Shown one piece after another: positions 1 through 11,287 of a stretch of 64,000 bases of DNA. Position 1 is the stretch's first letter. Each line of letters begins with the position of its first letter. The stretch comes from Cladocopium goreaui (lineage: Eukaryota; Sar; Dinophyceae; Suessiales; Symbiodiniaceae). A program made the translations under genes and the position numbers. Location of the stretch: assembly GCA_947184155.2 (NCBI GenBank), contig CAMXCT020003372.1, positions 1-64,000 on the forward strand, read 5' to 3'. Under the pieces are notes generated by a model, which saw nothing but the letters and a program-made list of their open reading frames with translations, was not told where the DNA came from and made no database searches.

Positions 1-3000
1 TGCATATCCAAAGTATTCAAATGTTGTGAATGAAACACTTACACAATTTCGCTAGATTTCACAATATTTCAGAGGGATCAGCAAAACCTTGGTCTACGGA
101 GATTTTTCTCGTTGTGCCCAACCTCTATCTGTCCGAAAGCCTCTTCGAGTGCCTTTTCCAAGAACCTGCTTGCAGGCAGTGTCAAGACTAATCAAGCGCT
201 CCAAGATTTTTGACCCGTTTGTACACATCATCTTTTCTTCCTGACAGGCTATTCATTAAACTATTCATTCCGCAAAAACTGCTTGCCTTCTATCCTCTTC
301 GCTCATCTGCTTGAATTGTGATGGTGCTGTGCCATCGTGATACTTTGTACCTTGGTCTAGTTTTGGGTCACCACAAGATGGCACAAGAACATTCCTGGGG
401 GATTGGAGATGTAATAACCCATATGGGAAAACTGCCCAAACAAGTATGTCAATGTGAACATGCCAAATTCAAGCACACCACATACTTCGACAGTGTCAAC
501 CATTTATATACCATTTATCCTTACATACGACGAGTACCATGCTTTGTTCTACATCTTAGCTAAACAGGGTGCAAGTGTGGGTACTCTTGAACAGTCAGCA
601 AAGGTCAAGTTGCTCCAAGCGAGCAGGCCAGGCCAATTAATGTTCGCCATGGCTGTCAATTCTCTGGTGCTATCGGGCTATGTCCAAATCACTGGTGTGT
701 ACCTGGCATCTCACTGGAATAATCAAAGAGTCCTCTCTCCATGCGGTATGTTTTTCGCACACCTGGGCCACCTGAAAGTGGAGTCCTTCTGCTTGAGCCA
801 AGTGCTTCGGCGAAGGTCGCCTCCGAGCCTCCCACCTCCTTCGAGTCGGTCTATGGTCTGCTTCCTTGGCTCTCGGTCCCGATCTCCCCTGAGCTCGACA
901 CTGCACACCTCGTACACTACCAGAACCGTCCACGAAGACTCCTTCTGGTGCCTTGTCAGCGTGGAAAAACATGGAAAATCATGGAAAAACCTACCAAGCA
1001 GATCCAAGCAGCACAAAAACACCGATCCGAACTGTGTCGTACACAGTCCAGTTTCTTTGTTGTCTGTAAAATACCAAAAACATGCTGCTGCTACTAGTGC
1101 TAGCAAGAAGTCTTTTTCCATGTTTTTTTCACAATGACTATCATGATACCACGAGATGCCATGATTGTCTTCACACCTTGCTTCCTACAAAATCATGGCG
1201 CTCCTCTTCCGGAATGGGGGAGCCAGGGGGACAGTATTTCCTGGCCAGCATGACCATCATAAAGCATGCGGACATGGCCTTGGGCAAAAACTGGGAGTGT
1301 GTCAGTCTGAATTCAAATGAGTACTCGCAGGAAGAGAGGAGTCCAAACATGAAAGGCCGCAAACGATCTCCAAGCTGTAACACCGCCAACTTCAAGTTGG
1401 GTTTCAAGTTCTGCACCCTATCATCCCTATCTAAGAATTCGACCCGATTAGGCCCGGGTCACCAGGGTGGAAAACGAAATGCCGACCCCCCACGGCCCCA
1501 ATTAGCTGACCCTGCTGGACATAAGCCCGTTCCAGCTGATGATGCGGCCCGAGCATCACCTTGCAGGATGACTGGGACACTGCGTGGTAGCACCACAAGG
1601 AATGGAAAAACAAACGCTTCGGATTTTGGACATGTCACTTTATTTGAGAGTGTGTAAAGAACCAGGCACACACTGCAGCTTGAATGAAATGCAGGGCTGG
1701 CAGCGGCAAGAAGCAAAATGCATCCAGTAAATTCCAGCGGCGTATGCACAAATTGCACAAGTCTTCAGACACTCTGACTTGGACTTTGTCGAATTTGTAG
1801 ACCAGGGAAGATCAGTGCGCTAGGTGCACTCGTGCTGGAGTTGCATGGACCAGCTATGCCAGCTATCGCTGCTGCGAGCATTTTGAAGAGAAAATTCTGT
1901 CCCGCCAAGTGGAGACTGAGGGACAGGCAATAAGTGCCTGCCATACATTGCCTTGGTTGTCATCTGTAATGCATAAACTTATTTTTAACACGTCTAACAT
2001 GATCATAACATGATCATAACATGATCTAACGTCATCTCACATTTCCTGATGACAGGCTTTCCATGCTTCGACCTTGTCTGCGTCGGTAAATCATCCGAGG
2101 AGATGACTGTGGAGCTCGCATGGCCAATGGGTTGATCGCAGGAAGGGAAAACTGCCAACACCGAAATCAACGGTGAAATCAACGGAAAGTTCAGCTCAGC
2201 AAAGTGAAATTGAAGGCAACTCAAAAAGCCGCACTGTCGGGATCTAATGGAATGATATGGAATGTAGAAATATGATGAAATATGTAACTCGGACCAGATT
2301 CAGTTATTTTTTTTGATCCAATAAAGCACATTTGAAAGACACATAAAGTAACATTTGCATGTTGCCTTCTTCTTGGCCAATCACGAGGAGACGCGAAATG
2401 ACACGAATTTGTCCAAATTGCAGAGACTCCAATCCAAATCTTTGAAAACGAAAGAACATCCAAAAACGCATCCCTCTAGCATCGGAGGTTTGTACGCCAT
2501 ACATCTTGGACAATCGAGCGTTTGTGTGAAAGATGTGAACGCCACTAGTACTGTTGGTCTTCCGAAACATTCTGCAACGCGAAGCTCTGACACTGGCCTC
2601 TGTGGTGGCAAGCACTTGATCCTCTTGAAGCTGGCGAGTGTAAGCCACAGAAGCCTGAGTGAAGATGGTTGAAGATGATTGGAGTGTCGAGTACCTTATC
2701 GTTTACAAAGAAGGCATAACCGGGCCCTAGTATGTATACAGTAATGTATCTTTATATATGAATGTTTGTTCATCTGACAACAATCAGCGAGCCATGGCTG
2801 TCAGTTCCAAACTGAGGGCAAAACATTCCAAGCTTCGCTGTCGTTTCTGGACATGGAAGTATTTCCAGCACTCACATTCGCTCCGGTCCTTGCTGCACGA
2901 AGATGAGAATCGCTCACAAATCTCACACAGGGCCCGTCCAGGCTGATCTAGATGTCGAACTGTAATATCTGTAATTTGCCAAGTTCGCGGCATCCACTCT

Positions 3001-5251
3001 CGCCATTGTCCGGACTTCCTGAATCAATGTGGGGGGAACATTGTCTGGGCTTGATGCATATGGAGTGTGGAGTTATCATTCGAAGGGGTTCCCTTTTGGT
3101 CAGGGGATATCTGCTCACGTCAAGTTTTTCCAAGAGCATGGTGGAGGATATGGTTTGTCCATCTCGCTACAACTCTAACGGCATCAAGCATCCCAAATCC
3201 GAGTCTCCCACAATGGGAGGCATGATGGATTAGAATTCATAAAGTGAAACTCTGGCCAGTTTCTCAATGGTTCCTAAGCTCTCAAAAATAGACCTGAACA
3301 GCAGTTTAAAAGTATGTGCTCACATGTTGTCATATTCTTTAAGTGGAATATACACATATTTGGTATAGAGATCCTTGCCTTTCCTGGTCCCAACATGTGG
3401 AAAAAATGCCGATGCCTCTGCGACACGAGCTGCCTTAATGCTAGCTCTGGCGCCTTGCGACTCGTCACTTAATTTTCTGGTCCAACAATGGGATACCCCC
3501 ATTGTTGGAACATTAATGGGAACCGGGAACATGTTATACCGTATATACCAAACAAATCCAAACAATGTATAGATTATTCATGATATATTCATGATTATTC
3601 ATGATTATTCAAAATGACAATATGAATGATCCTCAACCATGCTCTTTTCTGATAATCACATGCTCTCATGTGTCACATGCAATTGGCCTATTTTCAGTCA
3701 CACCTGTATCTTAGCAGCTGAAGTTTCATTAGAGTGCTGCGTCTGCAATGCTGGAGAAGACATAGTCTTCAGAGCAACCAAAGTCATGGAAAGCTCCAAA
3801 TGCTCCAAGGGTTTTCCATGTAAGCTGTAGACAAGTGATGTCGCTTCCCCAGGAGCGTACAACTCATGCATTGGCATATCCGACCTGGCACAGGAGGATG
3901 GTAGAACTGGTAGAACTGCTAAGTTCAAGGCTGACGACTGAGAAATTATCAGAGGTCTCCGGCAAAAGTCTGCCAAACTCGTTGAGCCGTTCACCCTAAG
4001 GTATTCCTAAGACTGCTAAGACTTCATAAAATAATTCTAAAGAAAAATGAGATTGGTGGGCTGGCAGGCAGAGATTCTGAAGGGAAGTTTACCAAGAGAA
4101 TGTATGAATAGCTCTTCTGATTAACAGCTCGTCATCATGACAGTACATACGTAACAAGTAAACGTCCCTGTCTGAGAGACTTTGCTGTCAGAGTCTTAGG
4201 CGCCGTGGAATGCAGTGATTTGCTTATTCTTCTATAATATATATATAATATAATATATATAATATATATAATATATATATAATATAATATATATATATAT
4301 GTGTACAGTACTATGAATGTACAAATATTTCAAGTTGCTCTTGCCCCTTAGACTTTGGGACGTGACCAACCAAGAACAGAACTCACCTTTTCCTGACGTA
4401 ATGCTTCGCATATGTCAGGACTCTGTTTGAGCCGCTGCTTAACAACGACAACCAAAGCTGCCTGACAATAGCGATATTGGTATGGGTATATAATAGCAGA
4501 AAAAAGATACAACACCACAACTGTTCTGAGAAATGATCTTGTGCAGTAGTAAACGGGCAAATCAGCGAACACTTCTTGCAATTCATAATGTCAACAGGTA
4601 AAGGATGGCATCTTTGGACTACGTTTGCAGGCCAAATGCTAGTCTCCCTGCTCAAGTGGCCCTTCCCCAGCCAGGGTAACAGGGGCAGGCTTTGCACAAA
4701 AATCATCAAAAATCAATAATCCTATTGTTTCGCGATCAAATGTACAATTTAAAATGCATCGGATTCGGCATGTGTCAGCATATCTGTCAGCTCCTTGGCG
4801 TTGGCAGTCGGCCAGGTGGGGTCTTACAGATCTTACAGTTACTCTTACGTGGTAATATGTGATCGTAATCATCGTGATCCAAGTTGGCAGACAGTGAACA
4901 TGTTTATCACTTTATTACGTTTCAAGTTGTGTCAACATGTGTCAACTGATGCTGCAATGCTTTGATTTGATTGACAAAAGCAGAAACTCACAAACCATCA
5001 CCCTGATGCAAAACCACCTAAAGATGGGAACAAGCCTGCAGCTCAAGCTCTCTGCTGTCTACACACTCAACGTCGAGTTGTCCCAAAACGAAACCTTGGT
5101 CTTGGTGTGCAGGACACTTAACTTTCGTAATGAAAAATATCGGACCCCTGAGATTGGCAGCAAGAAAGTAAAATTGCCACGTGCTTTTTGATGCCAGGTG
5201 AAGTAGTCTTTCTTCATCTTTCTTCACATCAACAAACTGCATAATAATCCT
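1..5251. other. Region without a confident gene
   Basis: No protein family is recognised here. Open frames on the minus strand at about 723-1121, 1171-1416 and 3698-3994 have amino-acid composition that could be exonic, for example the stretch ending PIPEEERHDF near 1190, but no splice chain could be built. The rest holds AT-rich sequence and short tandem duplications, such as TGATCATAACA units near 1999-2026 and ATTATTCATG units near 3577-3611. It lies downstream of the minus-strand carboxypeptidase, so it may contain its 3' flank and the next minus-strand gene. Confidence 0.4.
4233..4300. repeat. AT microsatellite
   Basis: An uninterrupted run of alternating A and T units (ATATATATAATATA variants) about 68 bp long. 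It is simple-sequence DNA with no coding potential. Confidence 0.9.
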
Positions 5252-5372
5252 TCATGTCAAGACACCTCGCCAGACAATGCTACCCACAGCAATGAGAAGA
5301 ACTAGAGTGAAAAAGAGCCCCAGCAGCAACGTCGTTATCCGCCATGTACCGGGATCTTGCCTGGCGTCCCAT
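5252..5372 (-). CDS. Carboxypeptidase terminal exon with transmembrane helix
   Basis: This 121-bp exon reads [12 protein letters not shown], then a hydrophobic helix of about 21 residues ([20 protein letters not shown]) and WRGVLT before TGA. The acceptor is AAG at 5373. A single span with a very short tail implies a type I membrane anchor. Confidence 0.6.
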
Positions 5373-8300
5373 CTTTGGCACGGGAAGCAAAATAAATATG
5401 CTCTTTTTCTAGCGAAGATTTGCGAAGCTACATCGTGACATGCTTCAACTAACGATTTGGCCAGAATCAGAACTGATTCAAACATATTCAAACGAGATTG
5501 CATCCACTTGCAGAAAACTGCGCAAAGCACATAAACATCCACACACTAACAAAAAGGACACCTGACGTGCCTGCCAATCCTTTGGGATGGCATGAAATCC
5601 TCATCCTTGGTTTGAAAGATGCCATTGTGCGACGATGACTCCGTTAGATCCAAATCCTCAGTGGGGTTGGCTGTGAATTCGAAGCCTAGCGATTTTGTTT
5701 GCACCTGTTGCTCTGCCAATTCTGCTGAGAATGAGGTGGAAAAGGGTTGTGTTGTCGCTATGAGCGTTCTGTGTTTAATTCTGAGGAGTTTTTGGGTCTT
5801 GGTGCAACCTGCACCTGCTACAAGCAACCTGTCCTGCTTGTACATTACGTTGAAGAGATTTCTTTGGGCATTACATATCATTTTGCTATGATTACATCAC
5901 AGCAAATAGATGCAAATAGAGCATCTTAGAAGTTGACACCAAACCCGCACCAGAGCCGACCCCAACACATGATGTGCAGCATCAAAGCCCACCCTGACAT
6001 TAACATCACCCACACTACCGTTTACCATTCAGTTTCTCTACATAGACTCTGAGAATGTATACCGTAGACTGCTCTGTGTGACAGGGCAAATTGACGTCGT
6101 GTATGCAAACTTTTGCTCAATGTGACTTTCACCAATCTCAAGCCTGTCTGTTCATGTGCCACTGTGCCCAAACGGAAACACGTTTCCAGTCAAAATCTAT
6201 TCGAAACCGATGCAGATTCTCAAATTCGGAAAGCATATGAAAGCCACTTTTCATCCCTCCAAGTCTCATCAAAGAGCTTGTTGAATGCGAAGAGAGCAGC
6301 CCGAGGATTGTCTGCAGGGTTCATGTGCCCTGCTTCTTCAATCCTTGAGGCGTCTGACTCTGGATGAATGTCAAAGCAACAGCTGGTGACCCGGGGGGTT
6401 CAGCTGGTGGATATCTTTCATTTTCTGCACCAAGGTGTGCTGAAAAATCTGCCATTGGCTGGTCCAACATAATTGTAACAAGTGGGAGCAGAAACCAAAG
6501 TCTGCTAGCATCCAGTGGCTGACGCAGGAGATTCCATGAATCCTTGCTTGAAGACTGAACGGTTCATTGTCCTTTGATATTCTGAGGTAGTTGGGCTGGC
6601 GCTGCAAGAAGGTGCTGGACATACATTCCCACAATCTGCATCGGGCTTGCATTGTCAAGCACAGTTTGGGGGAAGCCTCCACAAAGTGAGTCTCCAAGGT
6701 CATTTTGCACAGTTTGCACCATGCTTCCACGAATGACGTGGGCTCCAAACCCCTGTATGCACAGTCTTGCAGACTTACCCTCAGTGATTTGATACCTTGT
6801 ATAGCATGTCCCTTGACGACTACACAAAGCCAACTCCGCTCTGGTCTGCAGGACACCTTTGAGAGAGTCATTTCTTTATTCTATTTCAGTACTATTTCAC
6901 AGATGTTATATATGTTCATGGCATAGAACTTGACCGTGTGTTTCGGGACCTAATAACTAATATAATATGACTATTTATATGACTGCTCAGAGCTGCTCAT
7001 CACTCGTTCCTTCAGCTGACAAGTTGCTGCATCCAAGTCAATCCTCCGCCAGATTGTACTTTCCCAGCTACCGCCCCGTTCAGGAAGAGGTCTTTCGGGG
7101 ATGACTTTGCCCAAAGATCTGCTTCCTTCCATCTCAAGGCAGATGCCACAGCATAGCCGCCTGGCAAAAAAAGAAAAAATCGCGATTCGACAAAACATGA
7201 CAAAACAAACGAAAGAGATCGAACCAGTGGTGTGTTAAAAGGTCGAGGAATAGGACTGCAGTTTTTCAAGTAGTTCACCTCAAGAGGCCGACGTCTTCTG
7301 AAATGCCACAGACATCCACAGACATCCGACCAACTTCAATGATTCATGACGTTCCTATGACGTTCCTGTGACGTTTCGAAAAATTGGGGACCACGTGTGT
7401 CCCCGAGCAGGAGAGTCATTCAACACATGATATCACCAGGACGAAGACTCCAACTGGCCTTCGTAGTTGCATGTGGTATCCTTCATGCCATAGACCATCA
7501 AAACTTGAATTTTCAGCTCCAACAGCTTTGCAATTATCGCCACATTGTCTACAGTTTCGCCAGCGTCGAAGGATTTGGGGAAGGTGATGCACCCAGCACC
7601 GCATCCCCCAAAGGACGCTTCGCCCGCATTGCCACAAACATTTAGTGCTCTGCGCACGTTGGCCGAAGAGAACCACCTCACGGCATAAACGGCATCGAAA
7701 GTGTGCCTGCAAGGCCTGCAAGGCCTGCAAGACTAAGAGAAAACACAAATACGAAATAGATCGAAATAGTACGAATGCTATCCGACTCCTGCCTGTCGAA
7801 GCTAGAGTAGTTGTATCCCATGCATCCGCAGCAAGAGCCGGCGGATGTTCTCCGATAGTCGTAAGTATTGGGCATGTATTTCTTGTAGTTCCAAATTTGA
7901 AACCTCAGTTCTGCGATGAAATATTTGGAAGCAGTTCTCAGCGCCAAGAACTGATTGAACAACTGGCAACTGGCATCACTGGCATCAAACAAAAGCTCAC
8001 CAAGTGGCCGCGCAGATGCCATAGAGCTGGGATGAGCATTAGACGGAATTAGCGACTGCTTTCTGGCAAAGCGCTTGAAAGCACTGAAACCTGCGAGCAC
8101 TTGCAGCTCTCTCCCTCCTGAATTGAGCCCTGGCTTCAATCTGCAATCTACAACAATTTGATCAATTCATATGGTTGTCAGTGCGTGCGCACGTGTGCGG
8201 GCAAGCTCATGAACATACCGCAGAACATGGGTTTGTCTGAAAATGGGGTTTACCATCATATTTCATCATATTTCCACTTAATAATATTACACATTTTGGG

Positions 8301-10598
8301 GTATACCGTATACGGTATACCTTGTTTTTAGACATGCCCATACTAGTTTGCCTTCTGCAGTTCGTCTGCAAATCCTAAACAATGCAACTACTTTCTGCTG
8401 TGAACCCTTGCTTTTATGAAGCAGCAAATTACCATTCACGTCTCACCTCATCAATGCCTAATTGATCCTAATTGTCAATATTTGAGCGGAGTAAAAGAAC
8501 TTTGCGACTTAAGGTTTGCTTCCGTTGGTCACAGCGAAAGACTTACAACCAATCACATCAGTTTGCGTTGAATGCCCCAGGAAAAGGTTTGAAAAGGTTT
8601 CTGATTTCTATTGTTTCCTTATGTGGGTATGTGGGGAGAATAAGCCTGGAACAGCTTGATCCACACATGCCACCTCAAACCTTATGCCTTGATCACTTGC
8701 CTTGATCTCCTAAGCGAGCGGGAGGTCGAAACTAAAGGTGGCAATGAAAACAAGTGGCCTTGAAGTCGTTGATCAATGCATGTGTTGCTCAGCACAACAC
8801 CGGCGACTACAATTTCTTCAGATGGTGTCCTTAGATTTGAGACTCTGTCAGCAAGGAAACCGCAACTGTAACTGTTAGTTTTGCTGAATCTTCATCATTC
8901 TTCATCTTCACTTGCAGATCTTGCAGCCAGGTCTCTTTCTGTTGAATTCCAGAATGGCTTCCGCCCAGGCTGGCACATAATGACCCCCATATGACTCGGT
9001 GGCAAGGACGAACTTGGAGCTAGCAAATTGTGGGAAAAGTCTTCGCCAACCTGAGCAGGTTGTGGCGAATAGCAGGTTCGAATAGCATGCCCAGGTGCAA
9101 AACGAGAAACATCGAAAAACATCGAGAAACTAATAATAAACATGAATAAACTATGGCAAAAGAACAAAAATGACATCAAACATGACAGGGAAACAAAACA
9201 AACACATTTGCAGCGACACCCAGGCACAAACGGGACTGTGTGCCATTTGAGCAGTGTCTAAATGAAAATCCCTGGTTGCTTAATGGGGATTCCCAAAATG
9301 GATCTCAATATGATTATTCGGTAGTATAACCAGCTTGGGTTTTGAACATGCACATTTGTATTATTGTCCCTGGCCATTTTGCAGATCCCGTTGTTCTGAA
9401 TTACCAATTGGCATACGGCAATGCGGCGTGAGAGCAAGCTGCAATACTTTTTCCTCGGTGTCCTGCTGGACTTGAGGGACTCTTTAGACTTAAACAGCTC
9501 TGATGTTTCTGTATCTTCCTGCTGTCCTGTGCACCAATTGCTGGTATCAAGAACTGGCTTACGTGGGTCAGCGTTCTCCTGCATTTCCTTCTTGACTATT
9601 GTAGTTGCTTGGGACCCTTGGGAGTTTGCAAATTCATGCTGATAATTTTGGCACCGGTCATGTACATTCCTCATGATCCTCATGGAGACCAATTGAGTCC
9701 CCGTTTCTGAGAGCATAAAAACCATGACCATCACAGGGGCACAATCACAGCAGCAAGGTCACAATAATAAGAGCAAGACGATTCAATATAAATCAGCATC
9801 AAGAACAACACAGCCAAAGCAAAACAACAAGAATGACATACGTACATTAGGATCAAAGAAAATCAACAAGGACAACAAATGACATACTGTAACATACTGT
9901 AACATACTGTAACATACTGTAACATACTGTAACATACTGTAACATACTGTAACATACTGTAACATACTGTAACATACTGTAACATACTGTAACATACTGT
10001 AACTACAAAGATGAGGCATCATAAGGCATCAGGTTGCGATGCAGAAAACTCAACCAATCCATGGCAGTTGAGAAGCCTCGGATAAATTGCACTATGTCTG
10101 CAGCAGCGTCTTTTGAAGAGAGGACAAAAGGGCCGGAGCCAGTGGAATACCCAACATATCGCGGTTGGTCTACAAAAATAATGTGAGCTCGATGATTCCA
10201 GGCGAAGGGGTTTGAGGACAAGCGTCCTTCAGGGAAAGCAAAGAACCAACTGAAATACTGAAAGATACTGAAAGAACTGCGATGGAGATAAAAGCCATAT
10301 GAAATCTGACTTAGTTTGACCAAGTTTGACCAGACTGTCTAACTTCAATCCTGAATATCCATCTCCAGTCTTCACTCCCTTGAGGAGTAAAGGTCCGATT
10401 TCTGTTGTTGCCCCTTCCATTGAGGTGCAACCTGGTCCACCGTTGCTCCAAAGAATGACCGGAGGGTTGGCATTGCCGTTGCTCCGCGTGTCTTTGGCTT
10501 CGACAAACCAATAGAACAGGAAGTCCCTGTCCGTCACGTTGATGTAACCTGGCAGGAGCCAACCGGAGTCCCATCGCTTGTCCCACCAGCTCGTCCTT
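5252..10598 (-). CDS. Serine carboxypeptidase S10, membrane-anchored (multi-exon, 5' end open)
   Basis: Family S10 serine carboxypeptidases remove C-terminal residues from peptides in the secretory pathway or lysosome/vacuole. Eleven exons read in phase: 10598(approx.)-10336, 10226-10077, 9050-8912, 8829-8759, 8090-7793, 7706-7459, 7160-7028, 6343-6248, 6048-6026, 5724-5562 and 5372-5252. Seen in order: [18 protein letters not shown]; the oxyanion-hole motif [14 protein letters not shown] and FVDQP; the nucleophile motif [10 protein letters not shown] (usual form GESY); the Asp motif KDTTCNYEG; the His motif [12 protein letters not shown]. After the catalytic domain come about 60 polar residues and a hydrophobic helix near the end ([18 protein letters not shown]), the topology of yeast Kex1. 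From the first internal Met (10537) the joined frame gives about 547 residues. Several introns are GC-AG. The true N-terminus and signal peptide were not found. Family assignment is secure; the tail rests on splice prediction. Confidence 0.9.
5562..5724 (-). CDS. Carboxypeptidase exon, polar juxtamembrane tail
   Basis: A strong pyrimidine tract and CTCAG (5725) precede 163 bp encoding a polar, acidic stretch that includes [16 protein letters not shown]. The donor is GT at 5561. It resembles the acidic lumenal or cytosolic tails seen in Kex1-type enzymes. It could instead belong to a separate downstream gene. Confidence 0.55.
6026..6048 (-). CDS. Carboxypeptidase 23-nt micro-exon (predicted)
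   Basis: An acceptor CATTCTCAG and a donor GTAAAC bracket 23 nt encoding VYVEKLN plus split codons. Its phases (1 base in, 1 base out) are exactly what the exons on either side need. This rests on splice signals and phase alone. Confidence 0.5.
6248..6343 (-). CDS. Carboxypeptidase exon with catalytic His
   Basis: It opens with [17 protein letters not shown], the canonical His motif, and continues [14 protein letters not shown]. If the donor at 6247 (GT) is not used, translation stops at 6220-6222 after SYAFRI, giving a soluble enzyme. Used, it leads in phase to the tail exons. Confidence 0.85.
7028..7160 (-). CDS. Carboxypeptidase exon (LRW...GGGLTWM)
   Basis: This 133-bp exon reads [10 protein letters not shown] and [12 protein letters not shown]. 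It matches the S10 strand that precedes the catalytic His (usual form G-x-L-T-F/W). The acceptor is TTTTTTGCCAG at 7161; the donor is GC at 7027. Confidence 0.85.
7459..7706 (-). CDS. Carboxypeptidase exon with catalytic Asp
   Basis: It contains NVRRALNV (the usual V-Q-x-A-L-x-V segment) and [16 protein letters not shown], where the Asp in G-x-K-D-x-x-C-N is the catalytic acid. The exon is 248 bp. The acceptor side is a triple tandem CAG (7707, 7716, 7725); the donor is GC at 7458. Confidence 0.88.
7707..7733 (-). promoter_or_regulatory. Triple tandem 3' splice acceptor
   Basis: The intron end reads, on the minus strand, a 9-nt unit GCCTTGCAG repeated so that three CAG acceptors lie 9 nt apart. 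Each alternative acceptor would add three in-frame residues (Pro-Cys-Arg) without a shift. Confidence 0.6.
7793..8090 (-). CDS. Carboxypeptidase exon, helical insertion region
   Basis: This 298-bp exon includes [17 protein letters not shown] and [19 protein letters not shown], the latter corresponding to the N-x-Y-D-I-R segment of S10 enzymes. It is cysteine-rich near its end ([13 protein letters not shown]). The acceptor is CTCGCAG at 8091 and the donor GC at 7792. Confidence 0.8.
8759..8829 (-). CDS. Carboxypeptidase exon ([10 protein letters not shown])
   Basis: This 71-bp exon reads [20 protein letters not shown]. It corresponds to the S10 segment that normally reads G-x-x-I/L-G-N-G; here GNG is replaced by SNT. 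The downstream donor is GC (8758) and phases match on both sides. Confidence 0.75.
8912..9050 (-). CDS. Carboxypeptidase exon with catalytic serine
   Basis: It encodes [20 protein letters not shown], then HYVPAW. The serine sits in T-E-S-Y-G-G, where S10 enzymes normally have G-E-S-Y-A/G-G. The acceptor is CTCAG at 9051 and the donor GT at 8911. The exon is 139 bp long (phase 2 in, 2 out). No Met-started frame covers it because it is short. Confidence 0.85.
9881..10003. repeat. 10-bp minisatellite, 12 copies
   Basis: Twelve consecutive units of AACATACTGT, the first reading GACATACTGT and the rest identical, lie in the intron between carboxypeptidase exons. Perfect identity suggests recent expansion. 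A 79-residue minus-strand frame across it (repeated [10 protein letters not shown]) is a repeat artefact. Confidence 0.95.
10077..10226 (-). CDS. Carboxypeptidase exon (NPFAWN...FVDQP)
   Basis: It carries [19 protein letters not shown] and ends in DIVQFIRG at a GC donor (10076). At 150 bp it enters with two codon bases and leaves with one, matching both neighbours. The 1,026-bp intron that follows contains the 10-bp minisatellite at 9881-10003. Confidence 0.85.
10336..10598 (-). CDS. Carboxypeptidase exon with oxyanion-hole motif
   Basis: It encodes [20 protein letters not shown] and NGGPGCTS, both diagnostic of S10 enzymes. The 3' end is a GT donor at 10335 (phase 1). The 5' end is uncertain: an in-frame stop lies just upstream, so an acceptor near 10598 is assumed, and earlier exons must exist. 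Confidence 0.8.
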
Positions 10599-11287
10599 TC
10601 CCCAATTCAAAACAAGGCCTCTGTTTGGTACTGCACGGATGTTGTGCTGATACAATCTGAAACACACACACACACAACTGTTCCGTTCTATCTTGGTTTT
10701 GAGATAGTTCAATGTGTGAACTCTTGTCCATTGCAACATGTTTCTCTGCACTCACTGCACCCTTCGTCAAATTGGAATGGAAGTGGGGACTTGGCCAACA
10801 GTATCGGGTTGCTCAACCCACAGCTTCCACCGGATATCCTCAATGATAAATGATTCACATATATTCACATGATGATAAATGGCTGCAGTGATTCTTACTG
10901 ACGTCCATTTGCGAAAACATGCGAAAACATATCTTTACTTGAAAGCCTGAGAAAGGCCCCCTGAAGGCAAGATTTGGTCATTTTGGTCATGTTCCCAAGT
11001 ATCTAGGCAATTCAAAGACCTGGGGAGAGGTGTTGTTTGCAGTATAGATTTCATTAGTCGACAACAGTTGCATCATCCAAACAGTCCAAGTGACCACTGA
11101 ACATTCGCTCATCTGAAAAGTCATTCAGCAACTCCTGTGGAAATGTCACTGGAGCTTTCTCCACGGGCTTGGGACATTCCAGAGCAGCTCCGACCTGGAC
11201 ACTGGACTACACAGGGGTACCAGGGTACCAGCAATGTAACAGCCAGATTCAGACAGTAATCTCTGCATGTTCCATATATTTCCATAT

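Noticed and set aside
7397-8052. Plus-strand frames of 67-135 residues
   Set aside because: They are antisense to the carboxypeptidase exons that carry clear S10 motifs.
9783-10022. 79-residue minus-strand frame with repeated [10 protein letters not shown]
   Set aside because: It is a direct translation of the 10-bp minisatellite.
10578-10853. 91-residue plus-strand frame
   Set aside because: It lies opposite the carboxypeptidase exon with the NGGPGCTS motif and its upstream intron.
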